Below are positions 40,843 through 51,793 of a stretch of DNA of 64,000 bases, piece by piece. The stretch comes from Cylindrotheca closterium (lineage: Eukaryota > Bacillariophyta > Bacillariophyceae > Bacillariales > Bacillariaceae), in the NCBI GenBank assembly GCA_933822405.4, contig CAKOGP040001847.1, positions 216,081 through 280,080 on the forward strand, in the 5' to 3' direction. Numbering within the stretch: the first letter of the stretch is position 1; every line of letters begins with the position of its first letter. The notes beneath the pieces are model-generated. The model was not told where the DNA came from and did no database searches. It worked only from the letters and a program-made list of their open reading frames with translations. The position numbers and the translations under genes are program-made.

Positions 40843-41781
40843 TTATATCTCCAAAGGCCGAGGAACTACTGGTCGAGTGTAGACAAAGTATTCCCCGTCA
40901 ATATCTTGGACGATTCGAAAGTCCTTATCCAAGTACTTGACAAAGACCTTGCAAGTTGCGGCACGGCCCTTATTCCAAGGCAACAACTTCCAAATGGCGC
41001 CAACTGGGACATTGATTTTCCAAACATAATCACCGATCAATGGCAGCCCTTTCAGACCAGGAACTTTACGAGAGGTGGTGAAGTCCACCTCCATGGAAAG
41101 CTTTCCATCTTCTTCCAATTCGCACTTGCTGGCAGTCACAACGCAGCCGCCAAAGGTTGGCAACAACTTGAACCAACCCAAAATAGGAATTACAGTCAAA
41201 CTGAAAATGGAAGTATCGAATTCACTGTACAAGTATTTCTTGGTTGGATCAATTCGTTGGGCGACGCGGCCAATTTTGGAGGTTCCCCAGGAGCAGGTTT
41301 GGAGTTCGTGCAATCGAAAAAAGAGGTTGGCCTTGGGTTCCCCATTCATTTCTTTTTCTTCCGCGTATTCGTAGGATTCTTGAATGGCCAAGAAAAAGGG
41401 AGACGACCGGAAAATGCCATGCGGGACGGTACTCAAGACCAATTCCCATTCTCCCTCGAGATCTTCCAATTTGGTGGGAATTTTGTCAGGCGATTGCTCC
41501 AACAATTCTTCAATTTTGGCTCGTGCCACATCCATGGTTTCCTTGTAATATTCACCCGATGTAGGGTTATATGCTTGTCCTCGATCCAAGGCCGCCCCCA
41601 GTTGAAGAATCTGCGTTTTGGTTTGTTGCTCCGAGGTCGATGTCGTATCAAAGATACTCTCGGCAACCATGGTCTTCAGCGGTGCAGAAGAACATTTCGA
41701 GCCGGAACGGTACGCTGACTGCAAGGCTCCACATCCTTTAAACAGGATAATTGTGATGAAGAGGAATTGCAGGGACTTCAT
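40843..41781 (-). CDS. PAP/fibrillin-family plastid lipid-associated protein
   Basis: 312 aa. An N-terminal signal peptide (MKSLQFLFITIILF) is followed by GCGALQSAY, a plausible plastid presequence, although the residue after the cleavage site would be Leu rather than Phe. The fibrillin pattern is visible: LEGEWEL at 108-114, FRSSPFF at 124-130, and near the C terminus VKYLDKDFRIVQD with GEYFVYTR. By family these lipocalin-like proteins bind lipids or isoprenoids in thylakoid membranes and plastoglobules. The gene converges on the aspartic protease with 116 bp between stops and is divergent from the next gene. Confidence 0.75.
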   Translation of the reverse strand: MKSLQFLFITIILFKGCGALQSAYRSGSKCSSAPLKTMVAESIFDTTSTSEQQTKTQILQLGAALDRGQAYNPTSGEYYKETMDVARAKIEELLEQSPDKIPTKLEDLEGEWELVLSTVPHGIFRSSPFFLAIQESYEYAEEKEMNGEPKANLFFRLHELQTCSWGTSKIGRVAQRIDPTKKYLYSEFDTSIFSLTVIPILGWFKLLPTFGGCVVTASKCELEEDGKLSMEVDFTTSRKVPGLKGLPLIGDYVWKINVPVGAIWKLLPWNKGRAATCKVFVKYLDKDFRIVQDIDGEYFVYTRPVVPRPLEI

Positions 41782-42118
41782 GATATGTGGTGCAGCTTGA
41801 AACTGTCAGGGGGTACACCTCTGTAACTCATTTTCTGAAACGGCCTGAATCATCACATAAATTGTGTGACGTGTTCTGTTAGACTCCCTCGAATGCTTTA
41901 ATGACCGCTCCCGATCCCATTAAATGGAACGAACGAACCATCGTTTTTACCCGTTAAGTGAGCGACATTCTTGGCTCGAAAATAGGCCCAAAGACATGGA
42001 TGAAGATTGATTTCGAAGTCACGTTCAAGCCCCAACTACCAGGCAATACTGTAGTTGCTGAAGTTACCACTGTCTCTTTTCGTTATATTTATATTACATT
42101 GCAACAAGAAAAAAGAAG

Positions 42119-43405
42119 ATGGCCAGTGTGAATCAGGCTCGACGCCAAGCTCGTCGATCCTCGGCTGTTGGTCTACTCAGCGTGGACGATGAGAACATCT
42201 ATGGAGACAACGCCAACAAGTATGGCAAGAAAACAAAGGGGTCATTCTTGTCTAGGGTGAAGCAAAATGTGGGACAGAAGCTTGAAGCAGCCAAGACCAA
42301 GAAGATCAGCATGAACGGGGGCGTGAATATGCTGGTTTCCAAGAGTGGCCACTCCTATTCTGCCGAGCAAGAAGCTGACTCGGATGAGTGGGAGTCAGAG
42401 GATGACTTTGAAAGCAACGACGACGGCTTTGATGCTGATCAAATTGACGACGGGTCGAACCAGAACTCCGGCTTTGATCAGTCCTTCGATTTTCCGAACG
42501 CCTTTGGTGCCAGTGATGACCAACCCAAAGAACTTGACGCTTCACAGCATTCCTTTTTCGACGACAATGGGTCAGAGCAGTTAGTTGCACGATCATCTAC
42601 TGTCAATAAGAGCTCGGGTATCAAGGCTCGTTCACAAGAAGGCTCAAAATTTCGTGCCCATCGTCGTACCAAAAGCTTGGATGATGCTCTCCAAGGTGGG
42701 GTCTGTAACGAAAAGCGAAAGTCCAACGACGATCTATTGTCGAGGCGGCTAGAAGACAACAACTTGACAAAGATCAAATATGGAGACGAAGCTTCCATCT
42801 TGCAATTTAACCCGATGAAGCAGCAGGCGTTACCTCCAAAAGATGAGTTTCAGAGTGAACCATTCAGTGTTGCTTCTGCCAACAATGAGGTGATGGAAGA
42901 AGATCCTCACTCAAAGTCGGAACAATTCACCCTTGACGAAAATGGCGACAATAGCAAGCAGGACAAAACTAAGAAAAAGATACGACAGAACAAATCCACG
43001 CCCAGCGACAAGGTAATGCGGAGGGCGCAACGACGAAGCGCCGGGGGGACGTCCACAGATGAACAAGATGTAGGTCGTATAGCACCAGACATTAGAAATG
43101 TGAGAAGGACCAAGAGTGCAGATGACACTCCATTTGACATGTCAGAGGTCGACGAGAAGAAATCTCAGAAAAAACGAAGTTCACGATCCACCAAACGGAA
43201 CTCATCGTCCCATTCCAAAACCATGAACTCGTCATCCCACCATTCCAAAACCATCAATGCTTCGTCCCATTCCAAGACGAGCTCTCGTAAAAAGAAGAGC
43301 AGCGCATCAAAACGGGCATCCAAAGATCTGCCAAATTCCAAGGCGGAGGCAACGCCAACTCCACCCGAGATCACCCAACCATCCACCTTGGACGTTAGAT
43401 TCTAG
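42119..43405 (+). CDS. Unknown Ser/Lys-rich, probably disordered protein
   Basis: 428 aa, no family recognised. A basic N terminus (ARRQARRSS) is followed by an acidic Asp/Glu/Ser block at about 80-115. Long charged segments follow, with repeated basic motifs RRTKSLDDA and RRTKSADDT. Near the C terminus is a short repeat SSHSKTMN / SSHHSKTIN / SSHSKTSS followed by RKKKSSASK. The repeated R-x-K-S sites look like basophilic kinase targets, which is inference. No signal peptide or membrane segment; nuclear or cytosolic location is likely. Confidence 0.6.
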   Translation: MASVNQARRQARRSSAVGLLSVDDENIYGDNANKYGKKTKGSFLSRVKQNVGQKLEAAKTKKISMNGGVNMLVSKSGHSYSAEQEADSDEWESEDDFESNDDGFDADQIDDGSNQNSGFDQSFDFPNAFGASDDQPKELDASQHSFFDDNGSEQLVARSSTVNKSSGIKARSQEGSKFRAHRRTKSLDDALQGGVCNEKRKSNDDLLSRRLEDNNLTKIKYGDEASILQFNPMKQQALPPKDEFQSEPFSVASANNEVMEEDPHSKSEQFTLDENGDNSKQDKTKKKIRQNKSTPSDKVMRRAQRRSAGGTSTDEQDVGRIAPDIRNVRRTKSADDTPFDMSEVDEKKSQKKRSSRSTKRNSSSHSKTMNSSSHHSKTINASSHSKTSSRKKKSSASKRASKDLPNSKAEATPTPPEITQPSTLDVRF

Positions 43406-43480
43406 TTTTCAGCAGAAGGTTTCAAATTTGAGAAGGGGAAAGAAAAAAATCTTTAATTCTATCATCTAACTTCATTTGGA

Positions 43481-45714
43481 CTATCCTAGTGACTGCAAAA
43501 GAGTGCTTCCGTTGATGATTTTCGTAGTAATGACAATAATGGTAAATGGGAAGGAGGGTCGCTTCGACAGGAATCTAAGAGCGGCAATCTCCATAAATGT
43601 GACTCCGCCCAAGAACACCACAAACAAAACAGGTTTGCTGGTTTCGGTGCGTGCTGCTTTGGCATATGAACCAAGACTATCCGTGGTTACGGGAGGATTT
43701 TGAGTCTTCAGTGTTGAGTTCATATCCAATGGTGGATGGCACTGCTGGATATCCAAGATCCGCCCGGGCAATTGCTCTACAATGTCCTTCTTTTTCGACC
43801 ATCCTTGGACAGCCGATTGGACCAAACGCACTGTCAGTGGGGCATAGCCAGAGCTGACATAGGAGACATCATCGGGTTCGACGGTGTCCACCTCGGCATT
43901 GATGAGAATGAGGGACTTTCGAAGGCTTGCAAAAGAAGAACTGTTGCTGTCAATGAAGAAGTTTTCCTTTCTTCGAATCAATCCAGACTTCTCCAGCTCA
44001 TGAAGCATCATCAAGAATTCGTACCCATAGCTCTCAACAATCAAAGATCGGAAGGCATCGTATCGATTTGATTTGAGTCCACCCGTGCAAAGACTCTGCA
44101 AACAGAGCATTCGAAGAACCTTCCAAGGTGGATATCGGCTGCATATCCACTCCTCCATAATATCACTGCAGACTTCACCTTCAATCATGCTTCGTTCTGT
44201 TTGCCACTGCTCTCGGAAACTGACTTGTTCGGACTCAGCCTTGATGAGTTCCGCCAAGTGGATGTGATTGGTCAGACTTCTCAAGTTCTGGGTAAAGACT
44301 GGAATCTGCTTTACGAACTGGTGGATTTCTTGAAGATCTTTCTTGGTCCCCTTGTTTGTAAAGTTGGCGTGGCTCTCTCGCAATGCCAATGCCTGGTTTT
44401 GCAAGAAAGAGCCAAACTTTTCAACGTGTTGGTCTCGGACTTCGGCGTACAAAGAGTCTCCAGCATGGACTCCGAGAGAAACGACCTCTGCTTTCTTCGA
44501 AACAGGCCCGAATGGGTTTGTCGACTTCTTTTTATCTTCTTTCTCCACATCGTCCTCAGGATTGATTGTATTGACATCGACTTGTATGAATCTGGTAGGT
44601 AATTAGAGTGGAATATTCCATACTGGTCAGAATATAGGACTATGAAAGTAAAGTAATCAGATAAATTCGAATGGACGTACCCGGTTTCAATTCCTACAAC
44701 CTCGTCCAACAAGCCTTCGTAGGTCAATGGAGTCAACATGGGGGTGACCATATCAATCTTCCGATCAATAAACAACATTGCGATGTGGCTATTTGGCAAC
44801 GGTGTGGAGGCTTCTTCATCTTGATCGCGTTCTGGCGAAGAAAGGTATTCATCTACTGATTGATTCAGAAATCGATCCAGCACCTTCTCAGACGTTGTTC
44901 CAATGGACTGAATTCTGGGAATTTTGCCGGTGATATCCTGAAGTTTCAGCAAGGCTCGTGCACAAGTTGTGATCATTGTAGACGGCGTTTTCTCGACCAA
45001 ATCATCCTTCACAGCCAATTCATACTCCAAACTGTAAACGTCCGTCTCAATTGGGAACAAATCCAATTGAAGGGATGCGATGCTCACATTCGGAGCAGCT
45101 GCAAGACCCAAATCTTGCAATATTTGCATTACTAAAGCAGTTGGCTGTGGAATGTACACTATTCGATGATGTACCTTCTTCTTCCAGCTATGGATCTTGC
45201 GGGTCACTGCCTGAGTTTGGCCAATGTCCCATGGACGAACAAAGTAGGTAAGCACGTCCACATGTTGAAACTCGTCGTCTTCTTGATCTTTGAAAGATAC
45301 TTCAGCAGCCCCATCCAAGCCAGTTGCGACGGAAAAGGACGGCGAGGAGGCAAGAGAGGTCTGTTCCAAAAGCCTTGTCCCGGCAATGCTGCCCTGCAGT
45401 GATTTTGGATACTGATACGTATTGACATTGTCCCAGTTCTTTTTTGTTTGCTTCTCCTTTGATCGGCGTTTATGCGGATCATTTAAGACTTGCCTCAGAA
45501 GCAGCGTTCTCAAACTGGAGGACCCAAAAATGAGGAGCTGGCGAAAGTCAGCGCCTCCAAACGGAGCAGCTGGAGTTGGATTCCTTTGCAACAGCTCTAT
45601 CAATTGCTCTTGATTGTCTAATCGCAAAGCAGCTGAAAGCTCCGGAATGGGATTTAATGCAGTAGGAGGCGGCAAGATGACATCCGCTTCTGAGACTGTC
45701 GGTGCCGTCGCCAT
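43481..45714 (-). CDS. VPS33: Sec1/Munc18-family protein, Vps33-like
   Basis: Exons 45714-44681 and 44591-43481. The 89-nt intron (44592-44680) has GTACGT donor and ACCAG acceptor, phase 2, joining IETG to FIQVDVNT, total 714 aa. SM-family features: an N-terminal domain with LLIFGSSSLRTLLL and a central AMLFIDRKIDMVTPML followed by LTYEGLLDEVVG, typical of Vps33. The C-terminal end reads PVLFVVFLGGVTFMEIAALRFL, matching the family's last strand. By family it is the SM subunit of the HOPS/CORVET tethering complexes, which guide SNARE assembly at late endosomes and vacuoles. The sequence is somewhat longer than animal Vps33 because of inserts around 95-150. It converges on the preceding gene with 75 bp between stops. 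Confidence 0.88.
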
Positions 45715-45919
45715 GGTGCAGCAAGAGTTTGATAGTTTGGTTTTGTCGTGTTTGAGTTTTCAAAAATGCTGTGTCTTTCATCGGGGAAGTGAAATTAATT
45801 ACAGGGTAATATTAAGGGGATGATGTCAATCAACTGATGATGTAAAATACTTGTATATAGTATATTAGGACTACTACTGTAAGCATCCACTAAAATAGTA
45901 TTGTACAGTATATCATGGT

Positions 45920-48647
45920 TTAAAGTAAACCAGACATCAAAAGTGTATTTTTGTTAGCTTGTTCAGAATCAGCTGTGTGAGCTTGCGTTGCCACAACTTC
46001 CTGTAACGGGGGCACCAACACGATTTCGGTATGCAAACAAGGAGGATCCTCATTCCTTCCGTAATAGGCAACCGCCTTGTCGACAACGTTTTGAATTAGA
46101 TCATCACAGGTTTCAACCGGTGGGTATGTTTCCAGAGTCGACATAGTCCCCATTTTTATATATTCGACGAAAACTTCTCTGTTGTTAAACCTATTTGAAT
46201 TCTCATCCGTGCCAGCTTCCACTCTGCAAAGTTCAAAAATGAAGGGACCTTTGCACGTCACAGGATCACGCTTCTTCACAACTTTGTACAGACCGTCATA
46301 TCTGTACTTTGTCGAACTATCTTTCATCTCGCTCATAGAGATTGCTTTATACCGACTCTGATAGTTGCTTGATCGGAAGACACGAATTGGCAAGCCTTTG
46401 TTGAAGCTCGTCATGACCGACATGCCTCCCTTCACCTGTTCTACTGCGTAGACTAGCTTACAGAAGTGATCGACTCCAAGCTTATCTTCGCGAAGGCCGC
46501 TCACAATCATTGCATCAGCACCTGCCTTAACATTTCCGCTGATTCCGCGTTGCTGCATTCGATGGGCACCCATATTGAATAACTCAGCTCGAGAGTATAG
46601 AGTGCCTTCGTCAAGTCCATTGATTTTATTGCCAAAGATTTGTGCTGGGCGAATCTTCGGGGCGAGATTTTCACACGGTCGTCCAGAGTCTTGCAACTGA
46701 TAAACGTCATTCCCAGTACGGAAAACAATAGAGAGACGAAAGGATTCTTCGGCGCCAACCGTTTCCTTCGACTTTGGGACAGAATGAAAATAGTACTTTT
46801 GCATTTCGCCATCCATTACATACCTATGAACAAGGATCGGATTTCAGAAGGAACAGCATCAGAGATTAAAGTAAAAGAAAGTGTACTTACGCGTCTCCCG
46901 CTGCCAGCATCAAGTCGATTCGTTCGTCATCATCTTCGGCATCTTCGCCTTTTGTCTTTGTTGTTATGCGGACACGTCGTGCTCCTTTCGGGGAGGAAAC
47001 GATAAGGCATAATATGAGTTTCTCTCCCTGGTCGTCATCCGCATGTTCTCCCATGCTATCATTTGATCCTCGATATAGTACAGGATTCACACCAATGTTC
47101 CAGCTGTCGACCCCAAAAATTGCTGCTAGGTCTTTCGCCAAGCCTTGTAGATGTGGAAGCTTGCTCAAAGGTCTTGCTTTCATCCATAAATGTGCATAGC
47201 CGTATACAGGTTGCATAGCTTCAAAGTTATCGGTTGCCTTTCCGTGGAGGAGACAGTGAACCCTCGGTTCGTCTTGTCCTTGCAAGCTGTACTGACGAAA
47301 TAGGCCAGAGTTCAAAACCTCTTGCTCAATTCTTGCCAGTATCTCTGGCGGGATCATGTTTGGTACGACTCTGCAGGTTCCCCCTCTTCGAAGTTTGAAA
47401 GTATGATCCGTAATGTTTGGAGTTGAGAAGGGCGGCTCTTCATTAGTCCACGTGACCTTTCCATTATTATTGCTTTTCTTGCAACGCTTAATTGTGGCCA
47501 CGACGCGTTGGTCTGTCAACTTTGATTTTGATCCATCGGTCTTCGGTACTAGATTTGGCACACCGATCTGGGGCTGAACGACATCATTGATTGATGGGGA
47601 TCTTGGTGAAGGACTTGTTGGCAGGACAGGAGACGGAAATATTGGTGGGCATTGGAATCGCAAAGGAGAGGGATGTTGCATCGGACCCGGCCAACCATCT
47701 TGATCTGGTCGAACCGGTGACGGAGTTACTGGTGAGCATTGGGACGACAAAGGAGGTGGTCGCTGCATCAGGCTCGGCTGGCCAGAGTTATCGATTATCC
47801 GTGCCTTAATCCTCTTGGTCTTTGGCTGGCCTTTTTTCGCACCAAATCTCTTCTTGGTTGATGAGTTTGTATCATTGTCTTTAGAACTCGACTTTGCTTC
47901 CACAGAAGGCATCAGTGTCCGATTGCTTAACTTTGGAATCTCTTCTTCAGGCCACCCGTCCAAGTCGAAATCCTTACGCTGACACTCTTCGCATGTGAAC
48001 CATTTGGCTGGAGGATTTTGATTACTGACCCATAGAGCGACCACCTGACGTTGGCAACCTTCAGTGAAGCATGGCTTCTTCTCGTCGTTTGCGTTTGCAT
48101 GCCGCCCCAAACTCCAGATTGCAGCTTCATCATTGACAGAAGGTTCATCGGCCGAGGCTTGTTTCAAATCGGAGGTCATCATTGGCTGTGTGATTTGTCG
48201 TGATCCTTGCTTCTCTCCAGTTTCAGTGGTGGATTGAGGTTCCTCTCCCTCCTGACCCTCTTCACGTGTGGTGGGCTTTTGTTTACTGATCCAATCAGCG
48301 ACCACCCCAGCGACCATTTCATTGACCACCTGACATTGGCAACCTTCGATAAAGCATGGGCTATTCGTCTCGCCGTTTGCGTTGGCATGCTGAGGCAAAT
48401 GAAAATGCGTCGTTTCAGCTTCATCCCCCTTTGTTCGATTGGAATCGTCCCTTGGTTCCGGTGAGAATTCGTCGAGCTGTCTACTGTTCATTTTCCTCTT
48501 GATGATTCTGCATGATCTGTCATTGGAAACTGACTCACCATTGTTGTGGATGAGAGAGAGATATGCTCGATTTCTGAATGCGCAGATATTAACGTGGTGC
48601 TTCAACACGTAAAATTGAATTACCACGACACAAGTGGGTGAATTCAA
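45920..48647 (-). CDS. AlkB-type 2OG-Fe(II) dioxygenase fused to SRA/YDG domain
   Basis: Exons 48647-46891 and 46823-45920. The 67-nt intron (GTAAGT donor, CATAG acceptor, phase 2) joins AAGDA to YVMDGEM: 886 aa from 48647, or 834 aa from the in-frame ATG at 48491, which removes an odd hydrophobic leader. Order (886-aa numbering): a duplicated module CFxEGCQxQVV, the second copy with KWFTCEEC that faintly resembles zf-CW; a Pro/Ser/Lys-rich linker; a dioxygenase domain at about 417-621 with H535-A-D537, distal H599 in YFHSVPK and R615/R621 in RLSIVFR, all expected AlkB/ALKBH2-type positions; and an SRA domain at about 645-791 with RAELFNMGAHR, GISG, GADAMIVSG and YRYDGLY. SRA domains bind 5-methyl- or hydroxymethyl-cytosine. 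A chromatin DNA-modification role is inferred. Confidence 0.85.
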
Positions 48648-48971
48648 TCTCAGTCGATAAACTGGGCATCATTGCCTCGGCGCATCGACAACAACTTTTG
48701 ACGGTCGAAGGCCGTTCGGCCTTTGTCCGTCTGTAACACAATGTAGTCAAAGAAATCGAACAGTGTGCCTGCGGTGCAAGAAAATCATGCCGACATGCGG
48801 TACAATAGAGAAATAGAGAAACAGATACAACGGTGAAATAGAACATGTGTTTTACGGTCGGTATATATAACACGTCAAAAGACATGGTTCCTGCAATTTG
48901 GATTTGCCATTGAAAATTTAAATACGGTAGCAACGCAGCATATTATTGTGTGCAGTAGGGTTCATCTTGCC

Positions 48972-50279
48972 ATGCCTCCAAATTCAAAATATTTACCTCC
49001 CTTCAGTTTGGAGCAGCAAATGGTTCTGGCCCTGGTTCCTAAAATCACTGCCATTCCTTCCATAGTCGGTTCAGTGTACATTGTTCAGCATGTTTTGAGA
49101 TCAAGCAAGAGACGCCAACGAACCTACCATCGGCTCTTGGCTGCCATGTCGACAATGGACTTCATATACGCAATCAAAACCTTTGTCAGCACATGGCCGA
49201 ATCCAGAGGGAACTGGATATTTGGCAAGTGGGACAACTGAAACTTGCGAAGCAGCTGCAGTGTTGGGACATGGCGGCTCCTTGTCAAGCATCCTCTACAA
49301 TGGGTCTTTGACACTGTATTACTTGTTGACGATTGCATTTTCCTGGCGACTTGACAAAATCAAAAGAATAGAGCCATTTCTGCATGGGTTGCCCTTGGTG
49401 ATTGGTTGGTCCACAGCGTTTGCGACCTTGCCAATGAATCTCATGAACCCCATTGGTTGGACTTGCTGGATAGGTTCCTTTCCTGTGAGCTGTATTGTCA
49501 ACCCCGACATAGAATGTACAAGAGGAGAAAACTCATCAATATATCGCTGGGTGTTCTTTCATGCTGAATTGTGGGCGTGCTTCCTATTTTCAGCTTTTGC
49601 AATGCTGTATATTTATTTCAGACTGAGAAAGAACGAAGTTGCAATCCGAAAGTACGAATATGAAGCACAAGCAGATGCAGATGCAGAACCAGACCGATCT
49701 GTTGAAAATGACGAATCCGCACAACCACAGAGCGGAAGGAGTCTAATATTACAGAGTGGAAGGAGCCTAATGACGAGTCGAAGGACTACAACGGGTCGGA
49801 ATGCAACATCGTCAAGGAAACAGAAAAGGCACAATCTATCACAAAGGTTTGCGTCTCAGGCATGGTTCTACATTTTGGCTTTCTGCCTAACATGGATCTT
49901 TCCAATGATCACATTTGTCATTGCAGAAGTAACTGGATATCTCTACTTTCCTCTGTTGGCTACTACTGTTGTATTCAACCCCATGCAAGGTTTCTTCAAT
50001 TGCCTTATCTACATCAAGCCTCGTTACATGCGATACCGAGAAGGACTGCGCGTCGGAGCAAACGTGCCACCCAGTGCACCCTCTCAGATACAATGCTTCA
50101 GAAGTGCACTCGATCTGGACGCTATTGATGATGAAGAAGAACTGGAGCAAATAGAAGGCGACGATTCGGAAAAAGAGACAACCCAAGAACAGGTCGAAAA
50201 ATTTTCCGATAGAACCACAGAATGGAAAGAACAAGCCCAAAAGAAAGGAAGCAATCAGACGACGAATAATTCGAGGTAA
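48972..50279 (+). CDS. Seven-transmembrane receptor, cAMP-receptor/GPCR-like
   Basis: 435 aa from the ATG at 48972; an in-frame ATG at 48948 adds eight residues. Seven hydrophobic segments are visible. TM1 is VPKITAIPSIVGSVYIV, TM2 is LLAAMSTMDFIYAIKTF, TM3 lies around SSILYNGSLTLYYLLTI, and TM4 is LHGLPLVIGWSTAFATL. TM5 is WACFLFSAFAMLYIYF, TM6 is AWFYILAFCLTWIFPMI, and TM7 is TVVFNPMQGFFNCLIYI. The third cytosolic loop is long and Ser/Arg-rich with a short repeat (SGRSLI, SGRSLM). The TM7 motif QGFFNCLIY and the conserved Cys of TM3 fit the Dictyostelium cAMP-receptor and family-2-like GPCRs that are numerous in diatoms. The tail is acidic. The ligand is unknown. Confidence 0.78.
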   Translation: MPPNSKYLPPFSLEQQMVLALVPKITAIPSIVGSVYIVQHVLRSSKRRQRTYHRLLAAMSTMDFIYAIKTFVSTWPNPEGTGYLASGTTETCEAAAVLGHGGSLSSILYNGSLTLYYLLTIAFSWRLDKIKRIEPFLHGLPLVIGWSTAFATLPMNLMNPIGWTCWIGSFPVSCIVNPDIECTRGENSSIYRWVFFHAELWACFLFSAFAMLYIYFRLRKNEVAIRKYEYEAQADADAEPDRSVENDESAQPQSGRSLILQSGRSLMTSRRTTTGRNATSSRKQKRHNLSQRFASQAWFYILAFCLTWIFPMITFVIAEVTGYLYFPLLATTVVFNPMQGFFNCLIYIKPRYMRYREGLRVGANVPPSAPSQIQCFRSALDLDAIDDEEELEQIEGDDSEKETTQEQVEKFSDRTTEWKEQAQKKGSNQTTNNSR

Positions 50280-50362
50280 TAGAGGAAGACATATGATGAT
50301 AGAAGTTGACGTTTCAAAGTCTCGACTATTCGTGGACTCTTTCACCTGACGCAGTATCTTGT

Positions 50363-51022
50363 TTAAGCATCGTGTTCCAGTTCATCGCTCTCGGCTTCAA
50401 TTTTTGTTTTGTCGTTCCCCGCTACATGGCTCATATCGAACTCTCCTCTGACGGACATTTGTTTCATCATCGCGATTGACTTTCTTTCCATGAGTTTGCT
50501 TTGTCGTTGAAAAGCTTTTTCATCTTGTCCAGGAGCAAAGGATCCACGGACTGACTTGCTGGTCTTCTTCGTCTTTAGAGTGCTTCTTCGATCATCATCA
50601 CCATTATCCTCTTCATCATCGGACCAGTGCAGTTCTCGGATGGATTTCATTTTTTGCATTACCATCGACAGGGACTTCATATCAACTCCACTTTGTGTTC
50701 CTCGTGAGATTGCCATGCTCTGCCGTGAGATCTCCTTAATGTCCTCCCTGGACGGATACACACACTTCATGATTGTCAAAATGATAATCATACAAAGTTC
50801 CAACAAGCAAGGAATGTAAACGGCATATAGCTGAAAATGAATGGCATAGGCATTGACCAAGGCAGCTCCGAAGATGTAAATGAATTGATAGGTGTACGAA
50901 ATATCGTCTGCGCACTTTGTCTTATAAGTGAGATACACTTGCGGAACGAGGGAAAGGGAGATGGAGAAACCTCCAATCGTCCCGATAATGGTCATTATTT
51001 GGTTGACATCAACAGCTGACAT
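50363..51022 (-). CDS. Single-unit PQ-loop / SemiSWEET-like transporter 1
   Basis: 219 aa. The first 90 residues form one three-helix PQ-loop/MtN3 unit: IMTIIGTIGGFSISLSL, then VPQVYLTYKT (the PQ motif), then SYTYQFIYIFGAALVNAYA and YIPCLLELCMIIILTIM. No second unit follows. The remaining 120 residues are hydrophilic, Ser/Lys/Met-rich and repetitive. Canonical eukaryotic SWEETs have two units plus a linker helix, while bacterial SemiSWEETs have one and act as dimers in sugar transport. Sugar or amino-acid transport is therefore a family-based guess. Two paralogues lie at 59.6 and 61.0 kb. It converges on the 7TM receptor with 83 bp between stops. Confidence 0.75.
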   Translation of the reverse strand: MSAVDVNQIMTIIGTIGGFSISLSLVPQVYLTYKTKCADDISYTYQFIYIFGAALVNAYAIHFQLYAVYIPCLLELCMIIILTIMKCVYPSREDIKEISRQSMAISRGTQSGVDMKSLSMVMQKMKSIRELHWSDDEEDNGDDDRRSTLKTKKTSKSVRGSFAPGQDEKAFQRQSKLMERKSIAMMKQMSVRGEFDMSHVAGNDKTKIEAESDELEHDA

Positions 51023-51793
51023 GGTAACAGTCCTACGGAAACTAAGAGTATTTGTTGTGTTTTGCTTTCAGAAAGTTCAAGTGGGAAAATGTACCGAAAA
51101 AAGAATGAGAATTTCTGATAATATTTTTTATGAAAAGGCGAAGAACTACGGGCAAATTCAAAATGCCGTCCGGTTTTTTAAAATGCCAGCAATTATTGAA
51201 ATACTGTAGCTTTACATTTAAAATAATGAAATACATTAGCAGAAAGAACAGTGGTGCTGGTACACGTATTATGATAAAATACTTGGACAATATCATATTC
51301 TTGATGACCAACAAGAGTACCTGGTGGTACCTGTTTTGAACTGTAGTGTACCTATCGGACGAACAAACAGAATCAATCGACGACGATGATTGATTCATTC
51401 GGAAAGGAGATGCTTGAAAAGAAATTTCATGGTTTCGGAATGAATTTTGAAACAAACATAAAATACCTCGTACGTGTACACGTACACGTACCGTCGTGTA
51501 CCCACTTTTGTTGTGAAGGGAAAATGGAACTTCAACCAAGGATTGATTCATTCAACGAATAAAATATCTTCAACAGATTATTGATCACGGAAGTTCAAAG
51601 TGTGGCCTGCGTTGTACGTGTAACGTAACTACGGCTACAGTACTTCTGCGAAACGCCAGCGATAGTTTCTGTATCAAAACGACATCCTATTACTGTCTCT
51701 ACGACATCAGAGTATCATCTTGCGGCCAGTTTCGGCGGGAAATCAAATGTCTGCTGTTGCAGAGACAATTCTTGTACTGTATATCACACCACC
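51023..51793. other. Intergenic region
   Basis: Divergent promoter space. It contains a run of cgtacgtgtacacg-type palindromic motifs at about 51470-51500. A 169-codon minus-strand frame at 51042-51551 is AT-biased and lacks protein features, so it is not called. Confidence 0.45.

Noticed and set aside
51042..51551. 169-codon minus-strand frame
   Set aside because: AT-biased, low complexity at its ends and no recognisable domain, in promoter space between two genes.
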